The notes below the pieces were generated by a model that worked only from the letters and a program-made list of their open reading frames with translations, searched no databases and was not told the DNA's origin. Below, one piece after another: positions 27,992 to 35,922 of a DNA stretch of 64,000 nucleotides (the first letter of the stretch is position 1; the number at the start of each line of letters is the position of its first letter). This stretch comes from Anaerolineae bacterium (GTDB lineage Bacteria; Chloroflexota; Anaerolineae; Aggregatilineales; Phototrophicaceae). Both the position numbers and the translations under genes were made by a program. The DNA is taken from positions 124,001 to 188,000 of the forward strand of contig JAJEAA010000029.1 in the NCBI GenBank assembly GCA_022824365.1, read 5' to 3'.

Positions 27992-29785
27992 TTAGCCTCC
28001 CGCCTTGGGCAGAGCCGATGCGTCCGCCGATGCGTAACGGTCGAAAATGTGACGATACGACTGTGACGTCCGCAGGAGCTCTTCATGTGTCCCCTGCGCT
28101 GCCACGCGCCCTTTGCGCAACACCACAATATGATCCGCCCAACGAATCTGCGACAGGCGATGTGTGATCAGCAGAGTAGTGCGCCCGGTCGTCGCCGACC
28201 ATATCGCCCGCTGAATCTTGTCTTCCGTCGCGCTGTCTATCGCGCTCGTGCTGTCATCCAGGATCAAGATCGGCGGATCGGTTTGAAAGGCGCGCGCCAA
28301 GGCCAGCCGCTGCCGCTGTCCGCCGCTGAGGGTCATGCCGCGCTGGCCGATAATCGTCTCGTAACGGGCGGGAAACGACGAAATGAAGTCATCCGCCTGC
28401 GCCGCCTTCGCCGACTCGATAATGTTCTCCATATCCAGTTTGTCTTTGCCGAAGCCGATGTTCTCCGCCACGCTGCGGCTGAAGAGAAAGATGTCCTGTT
28501 CGATGATGCTGATTTGCGACCGCAGCGCTTGCAGGTTCCAATCGCGCACATCTACGCCGTCGACGAGCACGCGCCCGCTATCCACATCGTAAATGCGATT
28601 GATCAGTTTGCTGAGCGTGCTCTTCCCCGAACCCGTCTGTCCGACGATGGCCACCGTTTGGCCGGCTCGCGCCTCAAAAGAGATATCGCACAGAGCTTCT
28701 TCTTCGGGGTTGTAGCCGAAGCAAACATTTTCAAAGACGATGGATCCTTTGATGTTCTCACTATAACCGCGAGCGTTCTGATCGAGGGCGGTCTTCGCGT
28801 TGATGACTTCAAGAATTCGTTCCGCCCCGGCGTATCCGGAAGCGATCCGCGAGGAGGAAAAAAGCGAAATAAACACGGGGAATTGGAATAAGTTTATCAG
28901 CCCCAGAAAGGCGATGACCTGACCTTCCCCAATCGCGCCGTCTCTGAACAGAATCACAGAGTGAATCAACGCTGCAACCACCGTCAAGCCGAAGATCAGT
29001 ATGGACAGGTAGCGCGCTTCGAACTCCCCTTGGTCGATGAACCTATCGCGGACCAGATCCGCTAAGCCGTCGAAAATGCCCATCTCCTGTTCTTCTTGCG
29101 CTGATCCCTTTACCACCTCGAGCCCGTCCAAGGACTCCGCCAGCCGCGCGTTCATGCGGCCGAAGCTCCCGCGCACCTCCTGCGCGATCGGGTACAGGCG
29201 CAGGATGAAATAGATCTGCACGAGGATATGCGAGACGATAAAGAGAAGCGGGACGAATACCAGCTGCGGATGAATGCCGGGCGCGTAAATGGCGGGCATC
29301 ATCAGAAACATGTTCGCGCCGGTGATCAGGTTGACGCCCGGGTTCATCATCAGGTTCATTTCCCGCACATCGTTGGTCACCCTTGCCATTGTCTCCCCGA
29401 CCGGCTGCATATCGTGGTAACTCATGCTCTTGCCCAGCAAGCTCGCATAGACTTCGTCGCGAATGTCGCGTTCAAAGCGCTGAGCGAAAACCTCGGCCGC
29501 GAAGTTGCGCATGAACTGCAAGACCGAACGAAGAGTCTGTGACGATATGATGAGCAGAACGCTGTTGAACACCAGACGAAGACTGTCTTCGTTCATCAGC
29601 CGTATCGCGTCGAAGGCGCTGCCTATCGCGCCTGGAATGATCCCAGCCAGAAAAGCGTTGCTGAAGGCGCCAAAGACCAGCAGCATCGCGGCAATCGGAT
29701 GACGAAAGATATGCGACAAGATGAAACGCAATGGGCTGTTGTGGTTGGACTTGATGGGCGAGGCAACGCTGAATTCAACCGCCAT
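27992..29785 (-). CDS. Heterodimeric ABC exporter half, degenerate Walker B subunit
   Basis: A 597-residue fused membrane/ATPase exporter subunit. Walker A is GQTGSGKST (382-390) and the signature is a canonical LSGGQRQR (487-494). Walker B reads ILILDDSTSAID, with Asp511 where the catalytic glutamate belongs. The H-loop LITHRLS is intact. With the next gene's LSLGQ signature this forms one degenerate and one competent ATP site, the arrangement of asymmetric exporters such as TM287/288 and BmrCD. The stop codon overlaps the ribosome binding site of the partner, so the two subunits are made together. The ATG has CCGGAG six bases upstream. Confidence 0.93.
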   Translation of the reverse strand: MAVEFSVASPIKSNHNSPLRFILSHIFRHPIAAMLLVFGAFSNAFLAGIIPGAIGSAFDAIRLMNEDSLRLVFNSVLLIISSQTLRSVLQFMRNFAAEVFAQRFERDIRDEVYASLLGKSMSYHDMQPVGETMARVTNDVREMNLMMNPGVNLITGANMFLMMPAIYAPGIHPQLVFVPLLFIVSHILVQIYFILRLYPIAQEVRGSFGRMNARLAESLDGLEVVKGSAQEEQEMGIFDGLADLVRDRFIDQGEFEARYLSILIFGLTVVAALIHSVILFRDGAIGEGQVIAFLGLINLFQFPVFISLFSSSRIASGYAGAERILEVINAKTALDQNARGYSENIKGSIVFENVCFGYNPEEEALCDISFEARAGQTVAIVGQTGSGKSTLSKLINRIYDVDSGRVLVDGVDVRDWNLQALRSQISIIEQDIFLFSRSVAENIGFGKDKLDMENIIESAKAAQADDFISSFPARYETIIGQRGMTLSGGQRQRLALARAFQTDPPILILDDSTSAIDSATEDKIQRAIWSATTGRTTLLITHRLSQIRWADHIVVLRKGRVAAQGTHEELLRTSQSYRHIFDRYASADASALPKAGG

Positions 29786-29899
29786 TGCAACTCCGGAGTA
29801 TGGCGCGGGAAGTCAAAACCAGAGTGTATCCGAATCTCAGGAATTGCAGAATGGATGATTTCTCCGTCGAGGAGATGATGTCATGGGTCCTTGCCCTTG

Positions 29900-32302
29900 T
29901 CAGCGGATGTTTAATACGAAGGGCAGCACGCCGACCGTCCCGTCCCCCGTGACTTCAGCCCCGCGGACCGGCAAGCGGTTGATGTTGCCGGAAGCACTAT
30001 CGATGCGATACATAACTGCCCACAGTCGATAGTCCCCCGGTTGAGTATGCGCCGGTATTCGAATTGCCCGGTTATCCCAAACCGGAATGCCGGGCGCCCA
30101 CTTTGATGTCTCCGCGAAACCGCCTTGAGGTCCGGAGTCATAGCCTTGCGCGACCGGTCCGCCCGAAGCCGCCTCCGCAAGAAAGCTGGCCACTGTAAAG
30201 TCCTGGTCGAGCGCGGTCTCCGCTTGCCACAGCAGCGAAAAGGGGATCGCTTCGCCGGGCTCATATTGTTTGCCCTTTGGGAGAACGTAGCTGACAAGTC
30301 GAATGGAGTCCCCGTACAGCAAATCCGCCGCGGCCTCGCCGAAATACAGCGTCATCGGATCGGGAGCTTTTGCGCTGGTATCATATTCCAGCAGGCGCAC
30401 GGCGTCGTCAGGCGTCGTCAGTTGTACATCTTGTACGAGATAATAGTGCAGAGCAAGATAGCGCTCAAGCGGGCGGAAACTCCAGGACATGAACGGACTT
30501 GTATTGTCCAGGACCCACAGCCGATCATGCTTGCCAGCCAGCGCATGAATGACGCGAAGGCTTCCGACATCGAACCAACTGTTGGGATTGTTCGATACGA
30601 CTTGCGCCGGCTGCTTGTCGCTCGCTGCTTGAGCCAGGGGGCGCGGCAGAACGATGACGCGCGGCCAGGCGCCGTCAAAGTGATTCAGAATGAAGTTGCC
30701 ATAGTCGTTGCTCGGCAGCAGCAAGATGTCCCCGGGCTGTGCCGCGTCCGCGAGATAGTCGCGCGCTTCATGCAAGGCCGCCTGGGCTGATTGGGCGCGC
30801 GGATCCCGGTCGTATGCCGCGCTGAGGTTGAGCAGGATGAGGTTGAAACAGAATATCGTCAGCAGCGGCGAAGCATAGCGCCAGCGACTGCGATTGTGAC
30901 GAAGCAGCCGAATCAGAGCCCAAGCGACTGCCAGCGCCAGGGCGGCGAAGCTGAAGCCCCATATCGGCGTCTGCGCGCGCGTCCATAGAAAATCGAAGCC
31001 CAAATCCCCCCAACGCTGCGGCAAAAGTACCCAGCGGAAATATTGCGGCTGATACATCGACGGCAGCCATTCCGCCAGCCCCTGGGATTCCGCTGGCAAG
31101 CTATCGCTGTAATGCGACCAACTCAAGGATACGGCGCTGAATTGCATCCAGACGCCATATAGCAACAGGACAGCCCAGAGCAAGCGGAGGCGACTTTGCC
31201 CGGGCTGCAGCATGCGCTCGGCCAGGGGCGCGGTCGCTAACATTAGTATCGGCAGAACAGGCAAAAGAAAACGCGGCGGCCAACTCAGACCGCCAAACCA
31301 ATGGACGCCGGTTGTCAGCGCATGACCGACGACATACCCGGCCAAGCCCGTTGCGACCGTGAGGACGAGCGCATACTGCCGTTGACGCCAAAGCATCAGG
31401 CTGCCGGCGACTCCCAGCAACAGTATTGGGGACGTGCCCCATATGCTTGCGCCGGGGCTAAGCAGATAGCTGCGCAGGGCTCCGCCGGCATAATCCGTTC
31501 TGACGCCGAATTGGACGAGGACTTGACCGAGCAGCTGCGGCAGCGGATCCAAGATCATTAACAGGGCAATACTTGCGCCCGCCAGCGTGAGCAGCCAGAG
31601 CGCCAGCCGGCGCGCAGGCAGCCGGCCAGTGTCATAATCGGCTGGCAGGGCGAAGATCAGCGCCGCCGGAATCGCAAACAGGGCCGAATGCTTGGTCAAA
31701 TATGCCAGATAAAGTCCCGCAGCCGCGACGCCGAGGCTTAGCAGCCGGGCGATCGGCTTCCGATCCTGGCCGAGCCGAAGCGAGAGAAGCGCCGCCAGAA
31801 TAAAAAACGCGCTCAAGGGTTCGCGGAAGAATGTCTGCGAGTACGCCCAGAGGTTTGTGCCCAAGCCAGCGCTAAGCGCCACAATAACTGCCGCCGCGTC
31901 ACTGAATCTCAGCGCGCGAACGAGACAGAAAATCAGACCGACGCTCAGTGACGTGACAAAAACGTTGAAGAGCCAAACGGTATGAATATTGCCGAGGCGA
32001 GGCAGGGAATCCGCCAGCCGGAGCAAAAGCGCCGCCAGTCGCGCATTGAGCCGTTCCTCGACATCGTATTCGCGCAAGGGAAGTTCGGATTCTTCGCGGA
32101 TGATGAGCGCCGGCTTAAACCAGTTCGATTCGTCCATCAGCCAGTCGCCATGACGCGCTTGACTGCTTACGGCATCCAGCGCCCGCAATGTGTCCCCGGA
32201 CTGAATAACTGCCCGGAACGTCAACATATAAACACTCAGCGCCAACGCGACGAGCAGCAGAAATACGCTGACTGAGTAAGTTTTCGAAATTGACAAGGAC
32301 AT
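29900..32302 (-). CDS. GT39-like polytopic membrane protein
   Basis: The ATG at 32302 begins 16 bases after the stop of the upstream regulator gene and directly precedes a hydrophobic helix (TYSVSVFLLLVALALSVYML), so the longer open frame is discarded; 800 residues remain. About twelve helices are followed by a ~280-residue C-terminal soluble part with beta-sandwich character (YEPGEAIPFSLLWQAE), shared in style with the 869-residue protein at 23.4 kb. A Phe-Phe-Arg-Glu-Pro (FFREPLSAFF) segment is typical of GT39-like enzymes of this phylum. Function is inferred as lipid-linked sugar transfer. Its tight placement behind a double-HTH regulator suggests co-transcription. Confidence 0.75.
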   Translation of the reverse strand: MSLSISKTYSVSVFLLLVALALSVYMLTFRAVIQSGDTLRALDAVSSQARHGDWLMDESNWFKPALIIREESELPLREYDVEERLNARLAALLLRLADSLPRLGNIHTVWLFNVFVTSLSVGLIFCLVRALRFSDAAAVIVALSAGLGTNLWAYSQTFFREPLSAFFILAALLSLRLGQDRKPIARLLSLGVAAAGLYLAYLTKHSALFAIPAALIFALPADYDTGRLPARRLALWLLTLAGASIALLMILDPLPQLLGQVLVQFGVRTDYAGGALRSYLLSPGASIWGTSPILLLGVAGSLMLWRQRQYALVLTVATGLAGYVVGHALTTGVHWFGGLSWPPRFLLPVLPILMLATAPLAERMLQPGQSRLRLLWAVLLLYGVWMQFSAVSLSWSHYSDSLPAESQGLAEWLPSMYQPQYFRWVLLPQRWGDLGFDFLWTRAQTPIWGFSFAALALAVAWALIRLLRHNRSRWRYASPLLTIFCFNLILLNLSAAYDRDPRAQSAQAALHEARDYLADAAQPGDILLLPSNDYGNFILNHFDGAWPRVIVLPRPLAQAASDKQPAQVVSNNPNSWFDVGSLRVIHALAGKHDRLWVLDNTSPFMSWSFRPLERYLALHYYLVQDVQLTTPDDAVRLLEYDTSAKAPDPMTLYFGEAAADLLYGDSIRLVSYVLPKGKQYEPGEAIPFSLLWQAETALDQDFTVASFLAEAASGGPVAQGYDSGPQGGFAETSKWAPGIPVWDNRAIRIPAHTQPGDYRLWAVMYRIDSASGNINRLPVRGAEVTGDGTVGVLPFVLNIR

Positions 32303-32318
32303 TAATCGGCTGTTGCTG

Positions 32319-33131
32319 TCATGTTGGCGACCGGCCGTTCCCGTCACGCCTTTCTCGGATGATAGCCAAGAGCGCGGAAGCGATTCGATCCAGGTCCTCG
32401 CGGTCAATGTCGCGGAAGGCCATCGCCAGGCGAATGAAGGCTCGGTTCCTCTGATCCGCGGCAAACTGCGCGAGATCGGCCTCTTCATCCTTCGCTGTTG
32501 CGGCGTTGCGGGAAGATGGACTTGCCCTGCGCGGATTGACTCTGGCCGAGTCGCTGAAATAGCTTAGGTCGCGCTGCACCGCTTGCGCAAGCACTGTCAA
32601 GTGATGCGCCGGTATCGTGGATTCGCCATATTCGTATCGCTGCAAAAGGTCAGTATCAAGTCCGGTTCTCGCGCTTATGTCCTCGATGCTGGCTTCTTGC
32701 GCCTGGCGCGCGGATTGCAGCAGAGCGCCGACCAGCCGCTGCCTAATCCGCATATATTCGTCGTTTTCTGTCTGAGGCAAAATCGCTGCGCTTAAAGACT
32801 CGTCGGACATGGACGCCTTGAAGCAACTGGCCAACCCTTCCAACTGCGGCAAACTTGGCACGCGGTCCCCAAGTTCCCAGGCTTCAATCATTTGCGGCTT
32901 GACGCTCAAGTATCGCGCGCAATCTTCCGCGCTGCGTTCGGCGGCGAGCCGGCCTTGACGTATGAGAACCCCAAGGATTTTGCCCCGCAAGCGGTGCGCC
33001 TCGTCGTGATCAACAGACTCGGAATCGGCGGATGTCGGTAATTGCAGCGCGCTTAACGCCGCTCGCGTCAGATCAACATAGTCCATGTTGGAAACCGAAT
33101 TGTCAACTGATTTGCTGGTCTCGTCAACCAC
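32319..33131 (-). CDS. Tandem-HTH XRE-like DNA-binding regulator
   Basis: Two XRE/Cro-type helix-turn-helix domains stand in series. The first covers about residues 48-105 (LRGKILGVLIRQGRLAAERS...YLSVKPQMIEAWELGDRVPS). The second covers about residues 128-185 (IRQRLVGALLQSARQ...RTGLDTDLLQRYEYGESTIP). Each has the QMIEAWELG/DLLQRYEYG-like recognition-helix end typical of XRE proteins. The C-terminal ~85 residues are charged and helical and may dimerise. Start codons are not decisive: a GTG at 33131 or an ATG at 33086, neither with a good ribosome binding site. A consensus promoter lies about 90 bases upstream. It may control itself and the downstream GT39-like gene. Confidence 0.8.
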   Translation of the reverse strand: MVDETSKSVDNSVSNMDYVDLTRAALSALQLPTSADSESVDHDEAHRLRGKILGVLIRQGRLAAERSAEDCARYLSVKPQMIEAWELGDRVPSLPQLEGLASCFKASMSDESLSAAILPQTENDEYMRIRQRLVGALLQSARQAQEASIEDISARTGLDTDLLQRYEYGESTIPAHHLTVLAQAVQRDLSYFSDSARVNPRRASPSSRNAATAKDEEADLAQFAADQRNRAFIRLAMAFRDIDREDLDRIASALLAIIRERRDGNGRSPT

Positions 33132-33221
33132 AGTAAGGATCCGGAATCTCGTGGTCTTTTTGCCTGTTCGTTTGCCGCAACTGCTCCTTGCCCGCGCAAC
33201 AGTCCTGCAACCGTGTCAAGG

Positions 33222-33250
33222 ATTATAGACTTGAGTACCTGCGCAAGCAA
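33222..33250 (-). promoter_or_regulatory. Sigma70-like promoter of double-HTH regulator gene
   Basis: On the minus strand TTGCTT and a perfect TATAAT are separated by 17 bases, about 90 bases before the GTG start. Confidence 0.65.
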
Positions 33251-33301
33251 GCTCGCTGCGCCCGATGGTAGCGTATCGAAGTCGGTTGAAATCCACATTA
33301 C

Positions 33302-33385
33302 TCAATTCACCGCAAAGACGCAAAGGACTCAAAGAGTAACAATACTTTAGTATTATCCTCAGTGTTCTCGGTGCTTAAGTATTTT
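33302..33385. repeat. Imperfect inverted repeat with ACCGCAAAGACGCAAAG arm
   Basis: The left arm (ACCGCAAAGACGCAAAGG from 33309) and right arm (CCTCAGTGTTCTCGGTGC near 33358) are imperfectly complementary around the perfect palindrome AATACTTTAGTATT (33341-33354). Such AC-CGC-AAAGACGCAAAG inverted repeats recur in intergenic regions of many bacteria. This is the main content of the gene-free interval 33132-33486 besides two promoters. Confidence 0.5.
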
Positions 33386-33426
33386 TGTTTCAACTGAAAT
33401 GGATACACTAGCGCGCAGTCATCACA

Positions 33427-33455
33427 TTGCAGCCGCCTGCCTCAACCGCTAGAAT
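33427..33455 (+). promoter_or_regulatory. Sigma70-like promoter of methyltransferase gene
   Basis: TTGCAG and TAGAAT are spaced by 17 bases, 31 bases before the ATG at 33487. Confidence 0.6.
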
Positions 33456-33486
33456 CGACCTTGCCTGACTTGAGGAGATCATAATC

Positions 33487-34341
33487 ATGCCCAACAAAGC
33501 GCACCATGAAATTAATCGGCTTTCATGGAACGAAGGTACCAAGGCGCACAACAGCCACAAGGGTGACCAAGCCGCTTTCTTCCGCGCTGGCGGCAGCACC
33601 TTGTTTCCTGAGGAGCGAACCCTGCTTGGCGACATCTCCGGCAAGACCCTGCTGCATTTGCAGTGTAATAGCGGCCAGGACAGCTTGAGTATCGCTAACC
33701 ATCTCGGCGCCGCGGTCACCGGCGTCGATATCAGCGACGAAGCGATTCGCTTTGCTCGTGAGTTGGCGCGAGACACTGGAGTACCGGCCGAGTTCATCCG
33801 CGCCGATGTATACGACTTTTTCGATAATCATGTTCAGCTTTTTGATGTCGCCTTTTCCTCTTATGGCGCAATCTGCTGGCTGTCCGATATACAGACTTGG
33901 GGGCAAGGCATCGCCAGTTGCCTGAAGTCGGGCGGGAGATTTGTACTGGTGGATTTCCATCCGGCTCTGATGATGTTTGATGCGGAATGGCGGCTAAGCG
34001 ACGATTACATGGGCGGCGTCGCCTATGAATACGATTCGGGTGTTGGGGACTATGTTGCTATGACTGGCGCGGCAGCCGGGATCGATTCACTTGAAGCGGG
34101 CATTTGTGATTTTCGCAATCCCTATCCGGGTGTCGAATATAAGTGGGGCGTTGCGGAAATCGTTACCGCTATAATTGATGCGGGTTTGCAGCTGGCGCAT
34201 CTGAAGGAATATGCCTATAGCAACCTCTTCAAACCATTCCCGGATATGCAGGAAATCGGTGGTCTGCGTTTCGCAGTGCCGGCGCATTTGCCGCAAAATG
34301 TTCCGCTTATGTTCAGCTTGGTTGCCGAGTTGACGCCGTGA
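33487..34341 (+). CDS. Class I SAM-dependent methyltransferase
   Basis: A 284-residue Rossmann-fold methyltransferase. Motif I is LLHLQCNSGQDSLSIA (about residues 56-71), a variant of the usual D/E-x-G-x-G glycine loop in which NSGQD is typical of one methyltransferase_11/25 branch. The acidic residue that binds the SAM ribose is in GVDISDEAI, and motif IV is FDVAFSSYGAICWL. The C-terminal half is longer than the minimal fold and aromatic-rich, and probably binds the acceptor. The acceptor is unknown. A TTGAGGAG ribosome binding site and a promoter lie upstream. Its stop overlaps the GTG start of the SGNH protein gene, so the two are translationally coupled and probably modify the same product. 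Confidence 0.9.
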   Translation: MPNKAHHEINRLSWNEGTKAHNSHKGDQAAFFRAGGSTLFPEERTLLGDISGKTLLHLQCNSGQDSLSIANHLGAAVTGVDISDEAIRFARELARDTGVPAEFIRADVYDFFDNHVQLFDVAFSSYGAICWLSDIQTWGQGIASCLKSGGRFVLVDFHPALMMFDAEWRLSDDYMGGVAYEYDSGVGDYVAMTGAAAGIDSLEAGICDFRNPYPGVEYKWGVAEIVTAIIDAGLQLAHLKEYAYSNLFKPFPDMQEIGGLRFAVPAHLPQNVPLMFSLVAELTP

Positions 34342-35909
34342 CCAATGCTGCGTCAGCGCAAAGCTACGATCCCGTGCGAGTTTTGTCGCGCAGCCTCTTC
34401 GGCTTCGCGCTGATCGCCTGGCTTCCTTTGTGCATTACCTTTGTCTCCTTGCTGCTGGCGCCGTCATCGCCGGAGGCGTCTTACGCCCAGTTGCAGCGTA
34501 CAATTGTGATTGGCTTCGGCGTCGCAACGGCAGCGGGGCTGCTTGCTATGGTCTGGTCCTATCGCCTTGACCAGGCAAATTCATCGCGCGTTGCCGCCCT
34601 GACGCACTCCTTTGTCGGTCGTCGCTGGCTCGCGCTTGTGTTGCTCATCGTTTCCATCGAGTTGAACATATTGGCGCAGGCTTTGCTCAGAGACATCGCT
34701 CCTTCTATTACTGGACCGGCAAGATTTCTGTTGATTTGCTGGTCGCTTGTTGGCGGCGGCTTGTTACTGACTCTGCATTGGCAGGGCGCCAGGCGCAGGT
34801 TTCTTCACCATCGAGACGCGCTGGCGCTGGCTGGTATCGCACTGACGGGCTTTGTCATCATTGTGCTGATGCTGGTAGTGACCGGTCGGCTGGCCACGGC
34901 GACCGGCCTGCAGGATCGATTGCGAGGCGGTCTCGATTACCGCCTGCTCAGATTTATCGACGATGGCGAAGCGCCGACGCCGCAGGAATTCTGGGAGGAG
35001 CAAGGACAGACAAGGGTGCGCTGGCTGCCTTACAGTTATTGGGTGGTTGCCCCATACGAAAGCGAACTGATTAACGTGAATGAGATCGGCCTGCGTCGGA
35101 CGCTCTCGTTTGCCGCAGACCAGAATGCGCCGAGAATCTACTTCTTCGGCGGCTCGACCGCTTGGGGCGAGGGCGCGCGCGATGCCTACACGATCCCGTC
35201 TCAGGTGGCGCGCCTTCTTGCCGATCAGGGCGCCCCGGCAGCGGTTACGAATTACGCGCAAACCGGTTATGTCAGCGCGCAAGATCTGATCCTTTTCCAG
35301 CGACAATTGGCTTTGGGGAATCAACCCGATTTGGCCGTGTTTTACCAGGGCTTTAACGATATCTATTCCGCGTACTTGCAAGGCAAGGCCGGCTTGCCGC
35401 TGCGCGAAAGCCAGCGCCTGGACGATTCTGAGGCGGGGCGGCTGTTGCGGCAGGGGCAACCCCTTTTGCGCCCGCTAAATTCCAGTGTCTCAGCCGTGGA
35501 CTGGCGCCTGGTTACGGCAGACGGGAATAGCCCGGGTGAGATCGTCGACAACTGGCTGGGCAATCGTCGGCTGATTCGCGCCGCGGCAAGAGACTATGGC
35601 GTCAGTGTTCTCTTTGTCTGGCAGCCGGCGCTCTTCGCCAAGACAGAACTGTCCTACTTTGAAGCGCAGGTCGCCGCCGAAATAGATCGGGCGTTTCCTG
35701 GTTTTCTGGAACTCTATGAGGAAGTAGACGGGCGCATACGCGAATTGGGGGCGGACGGCGCGATGGAAGATCTGATTATATTGTCCGACCTGTTTGGCAG
35801 CTACAGTGATGAAATCTTCTTCGACGAAGCGCATATCAACGAAATCGGCAACAGTCTCGTCGCCGAAGCGCTCGTGGATACAATCGCTGAGCGCTTGAAC
35901 GCGCGCTAA
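34338..35909 (+). CDS. Membrane-anchored SGNH/GDSL-type hydrolase
   Basis: A GTG start at 34338 overlaps the preceding stop (GTGA). The first ~190 residues hold four to five transmembrane helices. The soluble C-terminal half shows SGNH blocks: the nucleophile serine in FFGGSTAWGEG (block I, GST in place of GDS), the glycine in NYAQTGY (block II), the asparagine in QGFNDIY (block III), and Asp/His in DEAHINEIGN (block V). Such proteins remove or transfer acyl groups on polysaccharides at the outer face of the membrane. Coupled to a methyltransferase gene, it may tailor a surface glycan or lipid; that is inference. The gene runs toward the GH117 double-domain gene on the opposite strand. Confidence 0.87.
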   Translation: MTNAASAQSYDPVRVLSRSLFGFALIAWLPLCITFVSLLLAPSSPEASYAQLQRTIVIGFGVATAAGLLAMVWSYRLDQANSSRVAALTHSFVGRRWLALVLLIVSIELNILAQALLRDIAPSITGPARFLLICWSLVGGGLLLTLHWQGARRRFLHHRDALALAGIALTGFVIIVLMLVVTGRLATATGLQDRLRGGLDYRLLRFIDDGEAPTPQEFWEEQGQTRVRWLPYSYWVVAPYESELINVNEIGLRRTLSFAADQNAPRIYFFGGSTAWGEGARDAYTIPSQVARLLADQGAPAAVTNYAQTGYVSAQDLILFQRQLALGNQPDLAVFYQGFNDIYSAYLQGKAGLPLRESQRLDDSEAGRLLRQGQPLLRPLNSSVSAVDWRLVTADGNSPGEIVDNWLGNRRLIRAAARDYGVSVLFVWQPALFAKTELSYFEAQVAAEIDRAFPGFLELYEEVDGRIRELGADGAMEDLIILSDLFGSYSDEIFFDEAHINEIGNSLVAEALVDTIAERLNAR

Positions 35910-35922
35910 GCGGAAACGCATG

